A stretch of 36,762 bases of DNA from Pseudomonadota bacterium (GTDB taxonomy: Bacteria; Pseudomonadota; Gammaproteobacteria; Burkholderiales; Burkholderiaceae). The position numbers were made by a program, and so were the translations under genes. The stretch is taken from positions 1 to 36,762 of the forward strand of contig JAEZQX010000478.1 of the NCBI GenBank assembly GCA_023441105.1, written 5' to 3'. The notes below the pieces were generated by a model, which was not told the origin of the DNA, ran no database searches, and saw nothing but the letters and a program-made list of their open reading frames with translations. Within the stretch, counting starts at the first letter, position 1; each line of letters opens with the position of its first letter. Below are positions 26,188-34,405 of the stretch, piece by piece.

Positions 26188-26956
26188 ATGGCTGCCGAGA
26201 TCTGCATCTTCCTCTCTGCCGTGAGCATCGAGTTCCGCAGCTACTGCGCCTCCCTGCGCCGCTACCTGCAGCGACCCGACGTCACGGTCAAGGTGCAGGA
26301 AGACTTCATTGCCACCGGCACCGAAACCCCCGACTTGCTCGATACCTACATCCGCCGGTGCGCCGTGGTGATCCACCTGGTGGGCGACATGACGGGTCGG
26401 CGGCGCTCCCGCCGTCGGTTTGCGCTCTCCGACGCCTTCATCCGGACTTTGCCGACCGTTTGCCGGTGATGGCTTCGTTCCTGGCGTGCGATGGACCGCC
26501 AGTTTCCTACAGCATAAATGGCGCTGTATCACGGCAGGAGGCTCATCATCGCCGTACCGCAGTCGGTGGCGCAGCGGAATGACACCCATGTTTCCGATCC
26601 GCTCCAACAGACGGAGCAAGACGGCCATCCGCCTCAACAACCTTGCTGCGCTCCTCCAGGCAACGGGTCGGCTTGTCGAAGCCGAGTCGCTGGCACGCCG
26701 GGCAGTCGCCATGATTGTCGGGAGCCTGGGCTGGGCACATCCGACAACCCACCTCGTGGCCGCCAATTGCCATGACATATTGCAGCAGGCCGGTTGGACG
26801 GAAGATCGGATCAGAATGGAATTCCGCCTCCCGACCGAGCAAGTGATGCCCAGCGTTTGCAACACCGCGGTTGCCCCGCATGAGAATCGGCTGCTCGTGG
26901 CCGCTGCCGAGGGCGGATCGGCCGGACCGCCGATGCCTTCAGGCGGCAGCGGCTGA
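26188..26956 (+). pseudogene. Decayed DUF4062 / tetratricopeptide-repeat protein gene
   Basis: Four segments in shifting frames read like one damaged gene. First (26188 to about 26395) comes MAAEICIFLSAVSIEFRSY... through VKVQEDFIATGTE and VVIHLVGDMTG, the start of a DUF4062 domain. The frame then shifts and continues as LRRLHPDFADRLPVMASFL and DGPPVSY (to about 26515). It shifts again to ALYHGRRLIIAVPQ (about 26520-26565). A third frame gives a TPR ending, IRLNNLAALLQATGRLVEAE, then LARRAVAMIVGSLGWAHP and a degraded tail, stopping at 26956. Intact relatives carry a large NTPase or NB-ARC region and several TPRs between these parts; here that middle is gone. The last 18 bases overlap the convergent NmrA-like gene. 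Confidence 0.8.
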
Positions 26957-27826
26957 ACCGGCCGTGCCGAAAGCCTTCAGATAGGTCAGCAGGTCATCGA
27001 TCGGCCGGCCGGCGAGTTGCTCTGCGTCCCGCGTCACGCTTGCATACTCCCCCGCGCCTGCGGCCAATCGGATCCCTACCTGGGCCTCGACCACGAAGTC
27101 GGGCAGGCCCCGTTCGGTGAGCAACCGGGCATATTCCGCTTCAGGCATCTCCCGCGCTGTCACCTTCATTCCCCACGCTTGCGAAGCCAGCTCCGCCACC
27201 TCGAACAGGTCGAGTGCTTCGTTGCCGGTAATCTCGGCTTCCGTGCGACCATCATCCCGAGTGAGCGCGCCGGCGGTTGCCGCCGCGATGTCGGCGCGGG
27301 CGATGTAGGCGACTTTCCCGCGGGCACCGGGCAGGGCGAGCACGCCTGTCCTTCGCGCGTGCGTCAGCGCGGCATCGAGGTTCTCTGCGTAGTGGTTGTT
27401 GCGCAGGAACGTGCAGCGAAGTCCCATCTCGCGCGCGAAGGCTTCGCTGGCCTCGTGCACCTGCGCGAAAGGAAACAGGCTGCTGGCGATCGGGTTGGTG
27501 AAGCTGGTGTACAGCAGCCTTCCCACGCCGGCGCCGCGCGCGGCGGCGAATGCGTTCCTGTGCTGCCGGATGCGCGTTTCGTTGTCGCCGTGTCCGCAGA
27601 TGATGAGCACGGCGCGTGAACCTCGAAACATCGTCTCCATGGCGTCGGGCCGCTCGAAATCCGCAGCCGCGATGTTGAATCCCTGCTTGCGAAGGTCCTC
27701 GACTTTCGCGGGCGTGCGGGTGCCGAGGGTGACGCCTGCCATGTCTGTCCGCTTGCCCAGTTCGTGCGCCACCGCCCGCCCGAGCTTGCCCGATGCTCCC
27801 GTGATCGTGATCATGTTCCCCGCCAT
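26939..27826 (-). CDS. NmrA-like NAD(P)-binding protein (QorB/SDR-a type)
   Basis: The product has 295 residues; ATG 27826 abuts the stop of the upstream ligase gene, and ATG 27814 is an alternative. The N-terminal Rossmann motif is ITITGASGKLGRAVAHELG (about 6-24). Next come TLGTRTPAKVEDL for cofactor discrimination, AAADFERPDAMETMFRGSRAVLI, and LLYTSFTNP near 105-113. The style resembles atypical short-chain proteins of the NmrA/QorB (NAD(P)H:quinone reductase 2) group, which lack the usual Tyr-x-x-x-Lys pair. It is the last gene of cluster C. A reductase acting on a pathway intermediate or a redox sensor are both possible. Confidence 0.85.
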   Translation of the reverse strand: MAGNMITITGASGKLGRAVAHELGKRTDMAGVTLGTRTPAKVEDLRKQGFNIAAADFERPDAMETMFRGSRAVLIICGHGDNETRIRQHRNAFAAARGAGVGRLLYTSFTNPIASSLFPFAQVHEASEAFAREMGLRCTFLRNNHYAENLDAALTHARRTGVLALPGARGKVAYIARADIAAATAGALTRDDGRTEAEITGNEALDLFEVAELASQAWGMKVTAREMPEAEYARLLTERGLPDFVVEAQVGIRLAAGAGEYASVTRDAEQLAGRPIDDLLTYLKAFGTAGSAAAA

Positions 27827-29353
27827 TCAGCGCTTGTTCGCAGGCCCGTACTGAGCCCTCAGGATGTTCTTCTGAATCTTTCCGATAGCGGTCTTCGGGA
27901 AGTCGTCCACCAGCTTGATGAAGCGGGGGCGCTTGAATCGCGCGAGGCGTTGCGCGCAGTAGTCGATCAGCTCGGCGTCTGTCACGTTGCAGCCTGGTTT
28001 GAGCTGCACATGTGCTGCGGGCAGCTCGCCCCACACGGCATCAGGCGTTCCGAACACGGCGCATTCGGCTACCGCCCCGTGCTCGTAGAGGATGTTCTCG
28101 ATTTCCTTGGGGTAGATGTTCTCGCCCCCCGAAATGATCATGTCCTTGGATCTGTCCACGAGTCTGAGGAAGCCTTCGTCATCGATAGTGGCGAGATCGC
28201 CGCTCCACGCCCAACCGTGCGCCTGGAAGGCGGCGGTCTGTTCGGGCTCACCGTAATACTCCAGCATCACGTTCTCGCCGCGGGCGCAGATCTCGCCGAC
28301 TTGGCCGGCGGCGACTCGCCGGCCTTGTGGATCGAGCACGGCGAGGTCTGCGTTATAGGCCTGGCGCCCCACGCTGCCCAGCTTGGCAGTCAAGTCCCCG
28401 TGCTTCAGCACGGCAACGATGCCCATCTCGGACTGGCCGTAGAACTGGGTCAGCCGCAGCTTCGGCAGCTTCTCGAGGACCGCGCGCTGCACCCAATCGG
28501 GCATTGGCGCCCCTGAGAAGTTCAGCGTCGTCCAACTGGCGTAGTCATCCGCGTTGAACGCCGGATCGGAAATCACCATGCTGATTTGAGTCGGCACCAT
28601 GAAGGCCGCTGTGACGCCGTGCTGCTTGCACGCTTGGGCGAAGTTGCCGGTTTCCCACTTCGGAAAAAGGACCACGGTCGCGCCGAGCAGCACGGCGGGC
28701 TGCAGCATGATGTTCAGGGCGGCGACGTGGAACAGCGGCGTGACGATGGCAACGACGTCGTTCTCATGAAGCTGGCTCTCGACGACGACGGTGTGGGCGG
28801 TGACGGCCCTGGCGCGGTGGCTGGCCAGGACGCCCTTCGGGCGCCCGGTGGTGCCCCCGGTGTAGGTCATGCAGAAGGCATCGTCTTCACTGATGTCCAC
28901 GGCGGGATTCGTGTCGGGCTGGGCGACGAGTCGTTGTGCCCAGGACGGCTTGCCTTCCGATGCTCCGTCGATGGTGAACGCATGACGAAGCCGCGGCAGT
29001 TGCGGAACAGCTGCCGCGACCTTGTCGGCAAAGGCATCCTCGTACAACAGCACTTCCACGTCGGCCTTGCCCAGGACGTACTCGAGTTCCTCCGCCGAAT
29101 ACAGCACGGAAACATTGACCAGCACGCATCCGCTGCGCGAGGCGCCGAAAAAGGCCGTCACGTACTCGGGGCGGTTGCGGCTGAGGATCGCGACCTTCGA
29201 GCCTTTGCCCATGCCGAGTCCGCGCAAGCTGTGCGCCACCTGGTTGGCCTGCGCATCGAGCTCGCGATACGACATGCGCACGTCCTGCCAGATCACGGCA
29301 GTCTTCGCAGGAAATCGCTCCGCCGCCCGGCGCAGCATGTCACCTGTGAGCAC
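27827..29353 (-). CDS. AMP-binding acyl-CoA ligase (cluster C)
   Basis: This gene encodes 508 residues from ATG 29353. Motifs are complete: A3 MTYTGGTTGRPKG at about 162-174, A5 QFYGQSEMG, A7 WAWSGDLATIDDEGF, A8 VDRSKDMIISGGENIYPKEI, and catalytic Lys492 in KTAIGKIQKN. It belongs to the fatty-acid or aromatic acid CoA ligase group. The gene lies nine bases after the acyl-CoA dehydrogenase stop and abuts the NmrA-like gene, so it is co-transcribed with both. It is not closely similar to the ligases of clusters A or B. It likely activates the acid imported by the ABC system at the head of cluster C. Confidence 0.93.
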   Translation of the reverse strand: MLTGDMLRRAAERFPAKTAVIWQDVRMSYRELDAQANQVAHSLRGLGMGKGSKVAILSRNRPEYVTAFFGASRSGCVLVNVSVLYSAEELEYVLGKADVEVLLYEDAFADKVAAAVPQLPRLRHAFTIDGASEGKPSWAQRLVAQPDTNPAVDISEDDAFCMTYTGGTTGRPKGVLASHRARAVTAHTVVVESQLHENDVVAIVTPLFHVAALNIMLQPAVLLGATVVLFPKWETGNFAQACKQHGVTAAFMVPTQISMVISDPAFNADDYASWTTLNFSGAPMPDWVQRAVLEKLPKLRLTQFYGQSEMGIVAVLKHGDLTAKLGSVGRQAYNADLAVLDPQGRRVAAGQVGEICARGENVMLEYYGEPEQTAAFQAHGWAWSGDLATIDDEGFLRLVDRSKDMIISGGENIYPKEIENILYEHGAVAECAVFGTPDAVWGELPAAHVQLKPGCNVTDAELIDYCAQRLARFKRPRFIKLVDDFPKTAIGKIQKNILRAQYGPANKR

Positions 29354-29362
29354 GGCGCCTCC

Positions 29363-30526
29363 TCAAGCCTTGCTGCGGCCGAGCGCGTGGCCGATACGCA
29401 TCTTCATCAGCTCGTTCGGTCCATCCACCAGCATCGTCACCCGCGCATCGCGCATCAGGCGCTCGATCTGGTACTGGCGATAGTTGCCGTAGGCACCGAA
29501 CATCTGCATCGCATCGATGGTGACTTTCATCGCCATCTCGGAGACCTGCAGCTTCACCATGGCGCAGTACTTGCCGACTTCTGCACTGGTGATGTCGTCC
29601 AGGGTGTCCATCCAGCGCGCGACCTGGTAGACCAGCGCGCGCGAGGTTTCGATCTGTGTCTGCATCTCGGCCAGCTTGAACATGAGGGCCTGGTGTTCGA
29701 TCAGCGGCTTGCCGAAGGTGTGCCGCTCCTTTGACCGCGCCAGGGCGAGGTCGAAGGCGCCCTGGGCGATGCCCAGTGCCTGGGTGCCGCCGCCGAGTCG
29801 CCCGACATTCAACGCCTGCGCGAATATCTTCAGCCCGCCACCCTCTTCGCCCAGCAGCTGGCTGGCCGGAACGCGTACGTCCTTCATGAAGACGTCGGCG
29901 GGGGGGAGCTGCCGATAGCCCATGAGCTCGTCCACCTCTCCGACGGACAGGCCGGGCGTGTCCTTGTGGATCAGGAAGGCCGAAATGCCCTTGGTGCCCT
30001 TGCTGCGATCGGTGATCGCGAAGACCAGATACATGCCTGCCGCAGCAGCAAGTGAGGCAATGCGCTTGTGCCCGTTGATCACCCAGCCATCGCCGTCGCG
30101 GGACGCCTCGGTCTTCATCTTGGCCAGGTCGGCGCCGGTGGTGGGCTCGGTGATCGCGATGCAGGTCAGGTTGCCCTCGGACATGCGCTTCATGCAGTCG
30201 TCGCGCAGCGCCGCGTCGCGCGCGTTGGTGAAGATCAGATACGAGCAGGCTTCGTGGGACACGATGTTGGCGAAGCCGCCATCGACCTTGGCGATCTCCT
30301 CTTCCGCCAGCACCACGGCCATCAGGTCGTGTCCGCCACCGCCGAGGGCTTTCGGTATGTGCAGGCTGAGCAGTCCGGACTTCTCCATCAGGTGGACGGC
30401 ATCCCACCACTGCTTCGAGTGGCCGGTCTGGCGGTCGATGTCGCTGATGGTCTTGGAGATCTCGCGGGCCACTGCCGCGGCCGTCTCGCGCACGGCCGAC
30501 TGTTCGGGTGTAAAGGTGTGGATCAT
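29363..30526 (-). CDS. Acyl-CoA dehydrogenase (cluster C)
   Basis: The product has 387 residues; ATG 30526 is preceded by a weak purine-rich site (AAAGAGA). It has a complete dehydrogenase layout: FTPEQSAVRETAAAVARE at the N-terminus, ITEPTTGADLAKMKTEA near 125-141, WVINGHKRIAS at 148-158, GRLGGGTQALGIAQGAFDLA near 243-261, and KERHTFGKPLIEHQA at 266-280. Near the C-terminus, MQMFGAYGNYRQYQIERLMRD leads to MLVDGPNEL, where Asp368 replaces the catalytic Glu of EGT enzymes. DGP forms occur in ACAD10/11-like members, so this may be a natural subgroup. It probably oxidises the CoA ester formed by the adjacent ligase. Confidence 0.92.
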   Translation of the reverse strand: MIHTFTPEQSAVRETAAAVAREISKTISDIDRQTGHSKQWWDAVHLMEKSGLLSLHIPKALGGGGHDLMAVVLAEEEIAKVDGGFANIVSHEACSYLIFTNARDAALRDDCMKRMSEGNLTCIAITEPTTGADLAKMKTEASRDGDGWVINGHKRIASLAAAAGMYLVFAITDRSKGTKGISAFLIHKDTPGLSVGEVDELMGYRQLPPADVFMKDVRVPASQLLGEEGGGLKIFAQALNVGRLGGGTQALGIAQGAFDLALARSKERHTFGKPLIEHQALMFKLAEMQTQIETSRALVYQVARWMDTLDDITSAEVGKYCAMVKLQVSEMAMKVTIDAMQMFGAYGNYRQYQIERLMRDARVTMLVDGPNELMKMRIGHALGRSKA

Positions 30527-30542
30527 GTCGTCTCTTTCAGGT

Positions 30543-31718
30543 TCAGGAGGTGGTGGTGAGGATGTGCAGCCCCACCGCGGCGGGTTCGCCGGCAACGGTT
30601 CCGCCTGCGTTGTGAGCGAGGGCAGCCCGGGCCCCTCGCACCTGTCGCGCGCCAGCCTGCGAGCGCAGTTGCCAGGTGAGTTCGCACAGCTGCGCCACAC
30701 CCGTTGCGCCAACCGGGTGGCCGCGTGCGATGAGGCCGCCACTGGTATTGACGGGCAGTCGCCCCGCGAGGTCAGCGCAACCTTCGTCGACGAAAGCCGG
30801 GCCGCCGCCGATGGGACAGAAGCCGAGGCGCTCGTACAGCATGAGTTCGCTTGCTGCCGTGGTGTCGTGAACCTCGGCAACGGCGATAGCGTCGGCACGG
30901 ATGCCGGCCATCCGGTACGCTTCCTGCGCCGCGTCCTCGACGGTGCGACCGGCCAGCGGGCCGGGCGCCCCGGCGGAGCGAAGCACCGATGCCGCGATGC
31001 GCACGGGCACCTGCTCAACCCTGCCGATGAACTGCTCGGAGCAGATCACCAGTGCGGCGGCGCCGTCCGTGAACGGAGAGCACATCAGGCGGGTCAGCGG
31101 TGGCGCGACCACGGGCGATGCGAGGATCTGTTCGACCGTATGAGCTTCCCGATACTGCGCGAGGGGATTCAGCGACGCATGCCGACGGCTCTTGGCGGCC
31201 ACCTTCGCGACATGCTCGAGCGTGCCACCGGAGGTCTCCATGTAGCGCGCCAGGCGCCTGCTCGACTCCTGCAAGAACGAGCTTTGCCCCTTGTTGCTCG
31301 CCGCGAGTTCGACGTCCGTTGCCGATGCCAGCGCGCGGAAGGAGACCTCCCGGTTCTCATGGAACAGCTTCTCGACGCCCAGCACCAGAACGACCTGGTG
31401 GAGCCCGGAAGCGACCGCCAGCCATCCCTGGTGAACGGCGGTGGCGCCGCTGGCGCAGGCATTCTCGACGTTGACCACCGGAATGCCGGTGATGCCCAAG
31501 GTATTGAGGATCACCTGGCCGCGGATGGATTCCTGGCCGGTCACGATACCGGCCATCGAGTTGGCGCAGTAGGCAGCCTGGAGCTCCTCGCGCTGGATGC
31601 CGGCGTCTGCCAGGGCAGCCTCGATGGCCTCGCGTGCGAGGTCCTTCATGGAACGTTCGGTGAAGCGACCGAAGGCTGTCATGCCGACGCCGCGAATGAA
31701 GGCTGCTTTCATGGTCAT
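30543..31718 (-). CDS. SCP2-type thiolase family protein
   Basis: The product has 391 residues. ATG 31718 directly abuts the stop of the ABC permease (TAAATG); ATG 31712 is an alternative. It has the thiolase fold with the nucleophile Cys88 in VENACASGATAVHQG. The C-terminal half holds VAEVHDTTAASE and GGLIARGHPVGATG with the catalytic His, then ALAHNAGG, where the second Cys of classic thiolases is replaced by the HN-x-G style seen in SCP2-type thiolases. Cleavage of a beta-keto acyl-CoA, or a condensing or acyltransferase role, would both fit. It is the only thiolase in the window and stands between the ABC transporter and the dehydrogenase of cluster C. Confidence 0.92.
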   Translation of the reverse strand: MTMKAAFIRGVGMTAFGRFTERSMKDLAREAIEAALADAGIQREELQAAYCANSMAGIVTGQESIRGQVILNTLGITGIPVVNVENACASGATAVHQGWLAVASGLHQVVLVLGVEKLFHENREVSFRALASATDVELAASNKGQSSFLQESSRRLARYMETSGGTLEHVAKVAAKSRRHASLNPLAQYREAHTVEQILASPVVAPPLTRLMCSPFTDGAAALVICSEQFIGRVEQVPVRIAASVLRSAGAPGPLAGRTVEDAAQEAYRMAGIRADAIAVAEVHDTTAASELMLYERLGFCPIGGGPAFVDEGCADLAGRLPVNTSGGLIARGHPVGATGVAQLCELTWQLRSQAGARQVRGARAALAHNAGGTVAGEPAAVGLHILTTTS

Positions 31719-32483
31719 TTACAAGGTTCGGGTGGGTGGCTGCCACTTCATGACGCGGCGTTCGAGAAGCTTCATGGCCTCGTTCATCAGAACCGCGAGC
31801 ACTGCCAGCGCAACGATCAGGCCGAACACCTGGGCGGTGTCGAACATGTTCGCCGCCTTGGCGATCATCTGTCCCAAACCGAATTGGCCGGCGATCATTT
31901 CGCCGACGATGGTGCCGATCAGCGACAGGCCGATGCTGACGCGCAAGCCGGCGAAGATGAAGGTCATGGAAGAGGGGAGAAGGATGCGACGGGTGATGAA
32001 GCCGCTTCTAGCCCCCATGGTGCGCGCCGCATTCACCAGGCCCTGGTCGATCTCGCGAACCCCGGTGTAGGTATTGAGCAGCATCACGAAGTACACCAGG
32101 GATGCCGCGAGGGCGACTTTGGACCCTTCGCCGATGCCGAACCAGACCATGAACAGCGGCGCCAACGCGACACGAGGCAGGCTGTACAGCGCCATGATGA
32201 ACGGCTCGAGGAGACGGAACGCCTTGGGCCAGTGGCCCAGGGCGAAGCCGGAGCCGACGCCCAATACGCAACCGATCAGCAGGCCGAGCAGTGTCTCGCG
32301 CAGGGTGACGCCCACATTGATCCAGAAGAATCCTGTGAGTAGCGCGTCGCCCAGCCACGCAAGGACGCGGGAGGGACGGCTCATCACGAACTCCTGCACC
32401 AGGCCGAGTCGCGCAACACCTTCCCAGACTGCCAAAGCCACGGCGAGAAAGACCAGCCGGTAGAAAATGAGCGCGAGATTCAT
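31719..32483 (-). CDS. ABC transporter permease (SsuC/TauC-like)
   Basis: This gene encodes an integral membrane protein of 254 residues. ATG 32483 overlaps the end of the ATPase gene (ATGA, 32480-32483). About six membrane helices are visible, starting with IFYRLVFLAVALAVWEGVA, followed by ETLLGLLIGCVLGVGSGFAL and ALAPLFMVWFGIG. The conserved cytoplasmic loop that contacts the ATPase is near LVNAARTMGARSGFITRRIL, and TIVGEMIAGQFGLGQMI follows. The nearest known systems import taurine, sulfonates, nitrate or pyrimidine precursors. It forms an importer with the two genes upstream. Confidence 0.93.
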   Translation of the reverse strand: MNLALIFYRLVFLAVALAVWEGVARLGLVQEFVMSRPSRVLAWLGDALLTGFFWINVGVTLRETLLGLLIGCVLGVGSGFALGHWPKAFRLLEPFIMALYSLPRVALAPLFMVWFGIGEGSKVALAASLVYFVMLLNTYTGVREIDQGLVNAARTMGARSGFITRRILLPSSMTFIFAGLRVSIGLSLIGTIVGEMIAGQFGLGQMIAKAANMFDTAQVFGLIVALAVLAVLMNEAMKLLERRVMKWQPPTRTL

Positions 32484-33268
32484 TCGAGGTGGATCTCTTC
32501 CTTGAGCGAGCGCCAGATCCCGACGAAGAGGTCGTTGTATGCCTCATGCGTCACGATCGTCTCGATTCCACGTGGGCGTTCCATATCCACGGGATACTCC
32601 GCCTTGATCCGGCCCGGACGCGCGCTGAAGAGCAGCACGCGGTCGGACAGACCGATCGCTTCCTGAAGGTCGTGCGTGACGAAGAGGACTGTCAGGCCGG
32701 ATGCTTCCCACAATCGGAGCAGCGCCTCCTGCATCAGCAAGCGGGTCTGGGCATCGAGTGCGCCGAAGGGCTCATCCATCAGCAAGATCCTGGGCTCTTG
32801 CGCGAGCAAGCGCGCCAGCTGCACGCGCTTGCGCATTCCACCGGAGAGCTGCCATGGGTAGGCGTCGGCGAACTGCCCGACACCCACCTTCCTGAGCAGC
32901 GCCGTGCAGAGGCCGTCGTCCTTGCGGCCGACCGCTTCGAGTGGTAATCGAACGTTCTCCAGTGCGGTGGCCCAAGGCAGCAACGTGTCCGACTGGAACA
33001 TGTAGCCGACGGCAGGATCGCCCAGGCTGATCTGCCTGCCGTCGAGCTTGCAGACACCCCGGTCAGGCGCGACCAGACCGGAGATCACGCTCAGAAGAGT
33101 GCTCTTGCCACAGCCGGACGGGCCGACGATGGAGCAGAACTCGCCGGGACGGATCGCCAGGTTGACATCGTCGAGCACCTGCACGCGGCCGTTGTCCCCG
33201 CGAGTTGCTGGAAACGAGAGAGATATTCCTTCGACCTCGAGTTTGGGTGCCGTGACGCTCACTGCCAT
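32480..33268 (-). CDS. ABC transporter ATP-binding protein (SsuB/TauB-like)
   Basis: This gene encodes 262 residues. ATG 33268 was chosen because the domain begins directly after it (VEGISLSFPA) and because the ten-base overlap with the binding-protein gene is typical of operons. The frame is open further upstream, but that part is antisense-like noise inside the neighbouring gene. Walker A is GPSGCGKST at 49-57, followed by a Q-loop in YMFQSDTLLPW, the signature LSGGMRKRVQLARLL, Walker B RILLMDEPFGALD and an H-loop VTHDLQEAIGLSDRV. It powers the cluster C importer at the inner face of the membrane. Confidence 0.95.
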   Translation of the reverse strand: MAVSVTAPKLEVEGISLSFPATRGDNGRVQVLDDVNLAIRPGEFCSIVGPSGCGKSTLLSVISGLVAPDRGVCKLDGRQISLGDPAVGYMFQSDTLLPWATALENVRLPLEAVGRKDDGLCTALLRKVGVGQFADAYPWQLSGGMRKRVQLARLLAQEPRILLMDEPFGALDAQTRLLMQEALLRLWEASGLTVLFVTHDLQEAIGLSDRVLLFSARPGRIKAEYPVDMERPRGIETIVTHEAYNDLFVGIWRSLKEEIHLE

Positions 33269-34263
33269 TCCGCGGCCAGTCGAGCATCGACGATGTCGGC
33301 GAATCCCACATCCAGCTTGGTCAGGCCTGCGGCTCGATAGATCTTGTTCATGTGATCGACCGCATCCTTGGTGATGAGCGGGCTGAACGCGGGCGCCTCG
33401 ATACGGGCGATCTCCTTGAGCAGATCCGGGGCCAGCGTGGGAAACATCCGCTGAAGCGACGGGAGCATCAGGTCCGGATTGGCGTTGATTGCGCGGCTGG
33501 CTTTTGCAATGGCACGCGCCGCGGCCTTGGCCTTGGCCAGGTTGGCGGGGTCCGAGAGCCATTTGTCCGTTGCCTGCAGCGAGCTGCCGAGCATGTTCTG
33601 CAGGGATGGCGGAACATCGTCGCCACGCAGGTCCAGGAATACGGTGGCGGCCTTTTCCTTGCGCGTGATGTTCACGGTGGCGGGCTCCCACGTCATCTGC
33701 GCATCGACACGGCCGGCCTGGAGAGCCGGCAAGTGCGCGTTCAATCCACCGGTCGCCACCAGCGTCACGTCGCGGTCCGGATCCATGCCCGCATCGCGCA
33801 GGGCGATCCGCAGGAACAGGTCGGTCAGGCTGCCGGGAGAGCTGATGCCGATGGTCTTGCCCTTGAGCTGCTTCAAGTCCCCGGGCTTGGCCGAAATCCT
33901 GTCCGACACAACCAGGGTGAAGATCGGCTTTTTCTGGAACAGCACCACGTTCTTCGCCTTGATGCCCTGGTTAGCCATGAGCAGCGTGGTGCCGACCCCG
34001 CCGCCGCCCATATCGACGGCGCCGGCGACCATGGCGCGCTCGGCTTCGGCCCCGCTGGAGAATTCGGTGATCTTGGCATCCAACCCTTCGCGCTCGAAGT
34101 AGCCGCCGTCCCGAGCCACGAACAGCACGACCGCGCTGGTGGAAGGAACGACCGAAATGGTGGCGCTTCCGACGCTAGTCTGCGCCAGCGCCGGAACGGC
34201 GCAGCCTGCCATGAGCCAGGCCAGTGCGGCCGAGCGGGTGAAGGTTCGCCTGACGTGGTTCAT
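33259..34263 (-). CDS. ABC transporter substrate-binding protein (SsuA/NMT1-like)
   Basis: The product has 334 residues; ATG 34263 follows an AAAGGAG site. Residues 1-27 are a signal peptide (SAALAWLMAGCAVPALA/Q); the Cys in AGC is within the hydrophobic core and might alternatively be a lipobox, making it a lipoprotein. The mature part shows VARDGGYFEREGLDAKITEF, AMVAGAVDMGGGG and LKGKTIGISSPGSLTDLFLR, the usual order in the NMT1/SsuA family. It is the first gene of cluster C, facing the IclR regulator, with promoters and a palindrome between them. The ligand is unknown; a carboxylate that feeds the adjacent ligase is the simplest guess. Confidence 0.92.
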   Translation of the reverse strand: MNHVRRTFTRSAALAWLMAGCAVPALAQTSVGSATISVVPSTSAVVLFVARDGGYFEREGLDAKITEFSSGAEAERAMVAGAVDMGGGGVGTTLLMANQGIKAKNVVLFQKKPIFTLVVSDRISAKPGDLKQLKGKTIGISSPGSLTDLFLRIALRDAGMDPDRDVTLVATGGLNAHLPALQAGRVDAQMTWEPATVNITRKEKAATVFLDLRGDDVPPSLQNMLGSSLQATDKWLSDPANLAKAKAAARAIAKASRAINANPDLMLPSLQRMFPTLAPDLLKEIARIEAPAFSPLITKDAVDHMNKIYRAAGLTKLDVGFADIVDARLAAEWQ

Positions 34264-34295
34264 GCTGACTCCTTTGGGGGACTGTCTCGATGTGT

Positions 34296-34321
34296 GTTCG
34301 TGTATAGCGAACGGCGTTCGC
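34296..34321. promoter_or_regulatory. Nested palindromes in the divergent cluster C / IclR promoter region
   Basis: GCGAAC (34307-34312), GGC and GTTCGC (34316-34321) make a perfect inverted repeat. A further GTTCG lies at 34296-34300, so the arms alternate GTTCG, CGAAC, GTTCG. The site is about 35-60 bases upstream of the binding-protein start. It is a likely operator for the divergent IclR-type regulator, by position and symmetry only. Confidence 0.55.
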
Positions 34322-34405
34322 ATTCAGGCTATTATGGACCAACCGGCAGAACGCGGCAAGGATTCACGGTTGCGTTCCAATGCTCGCCAGCCACGGAGAA
34401 CGCAG

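Noticed and set aside
29922..32342. Plus-strand open frame of about 800 codons opposite cluster C
   Set aside because: It spans the antisense of the dehydrogenase, thiolase and permease, all with intact active-site motifs. Its translation shows no domain and contains extended low-complexity stretches.
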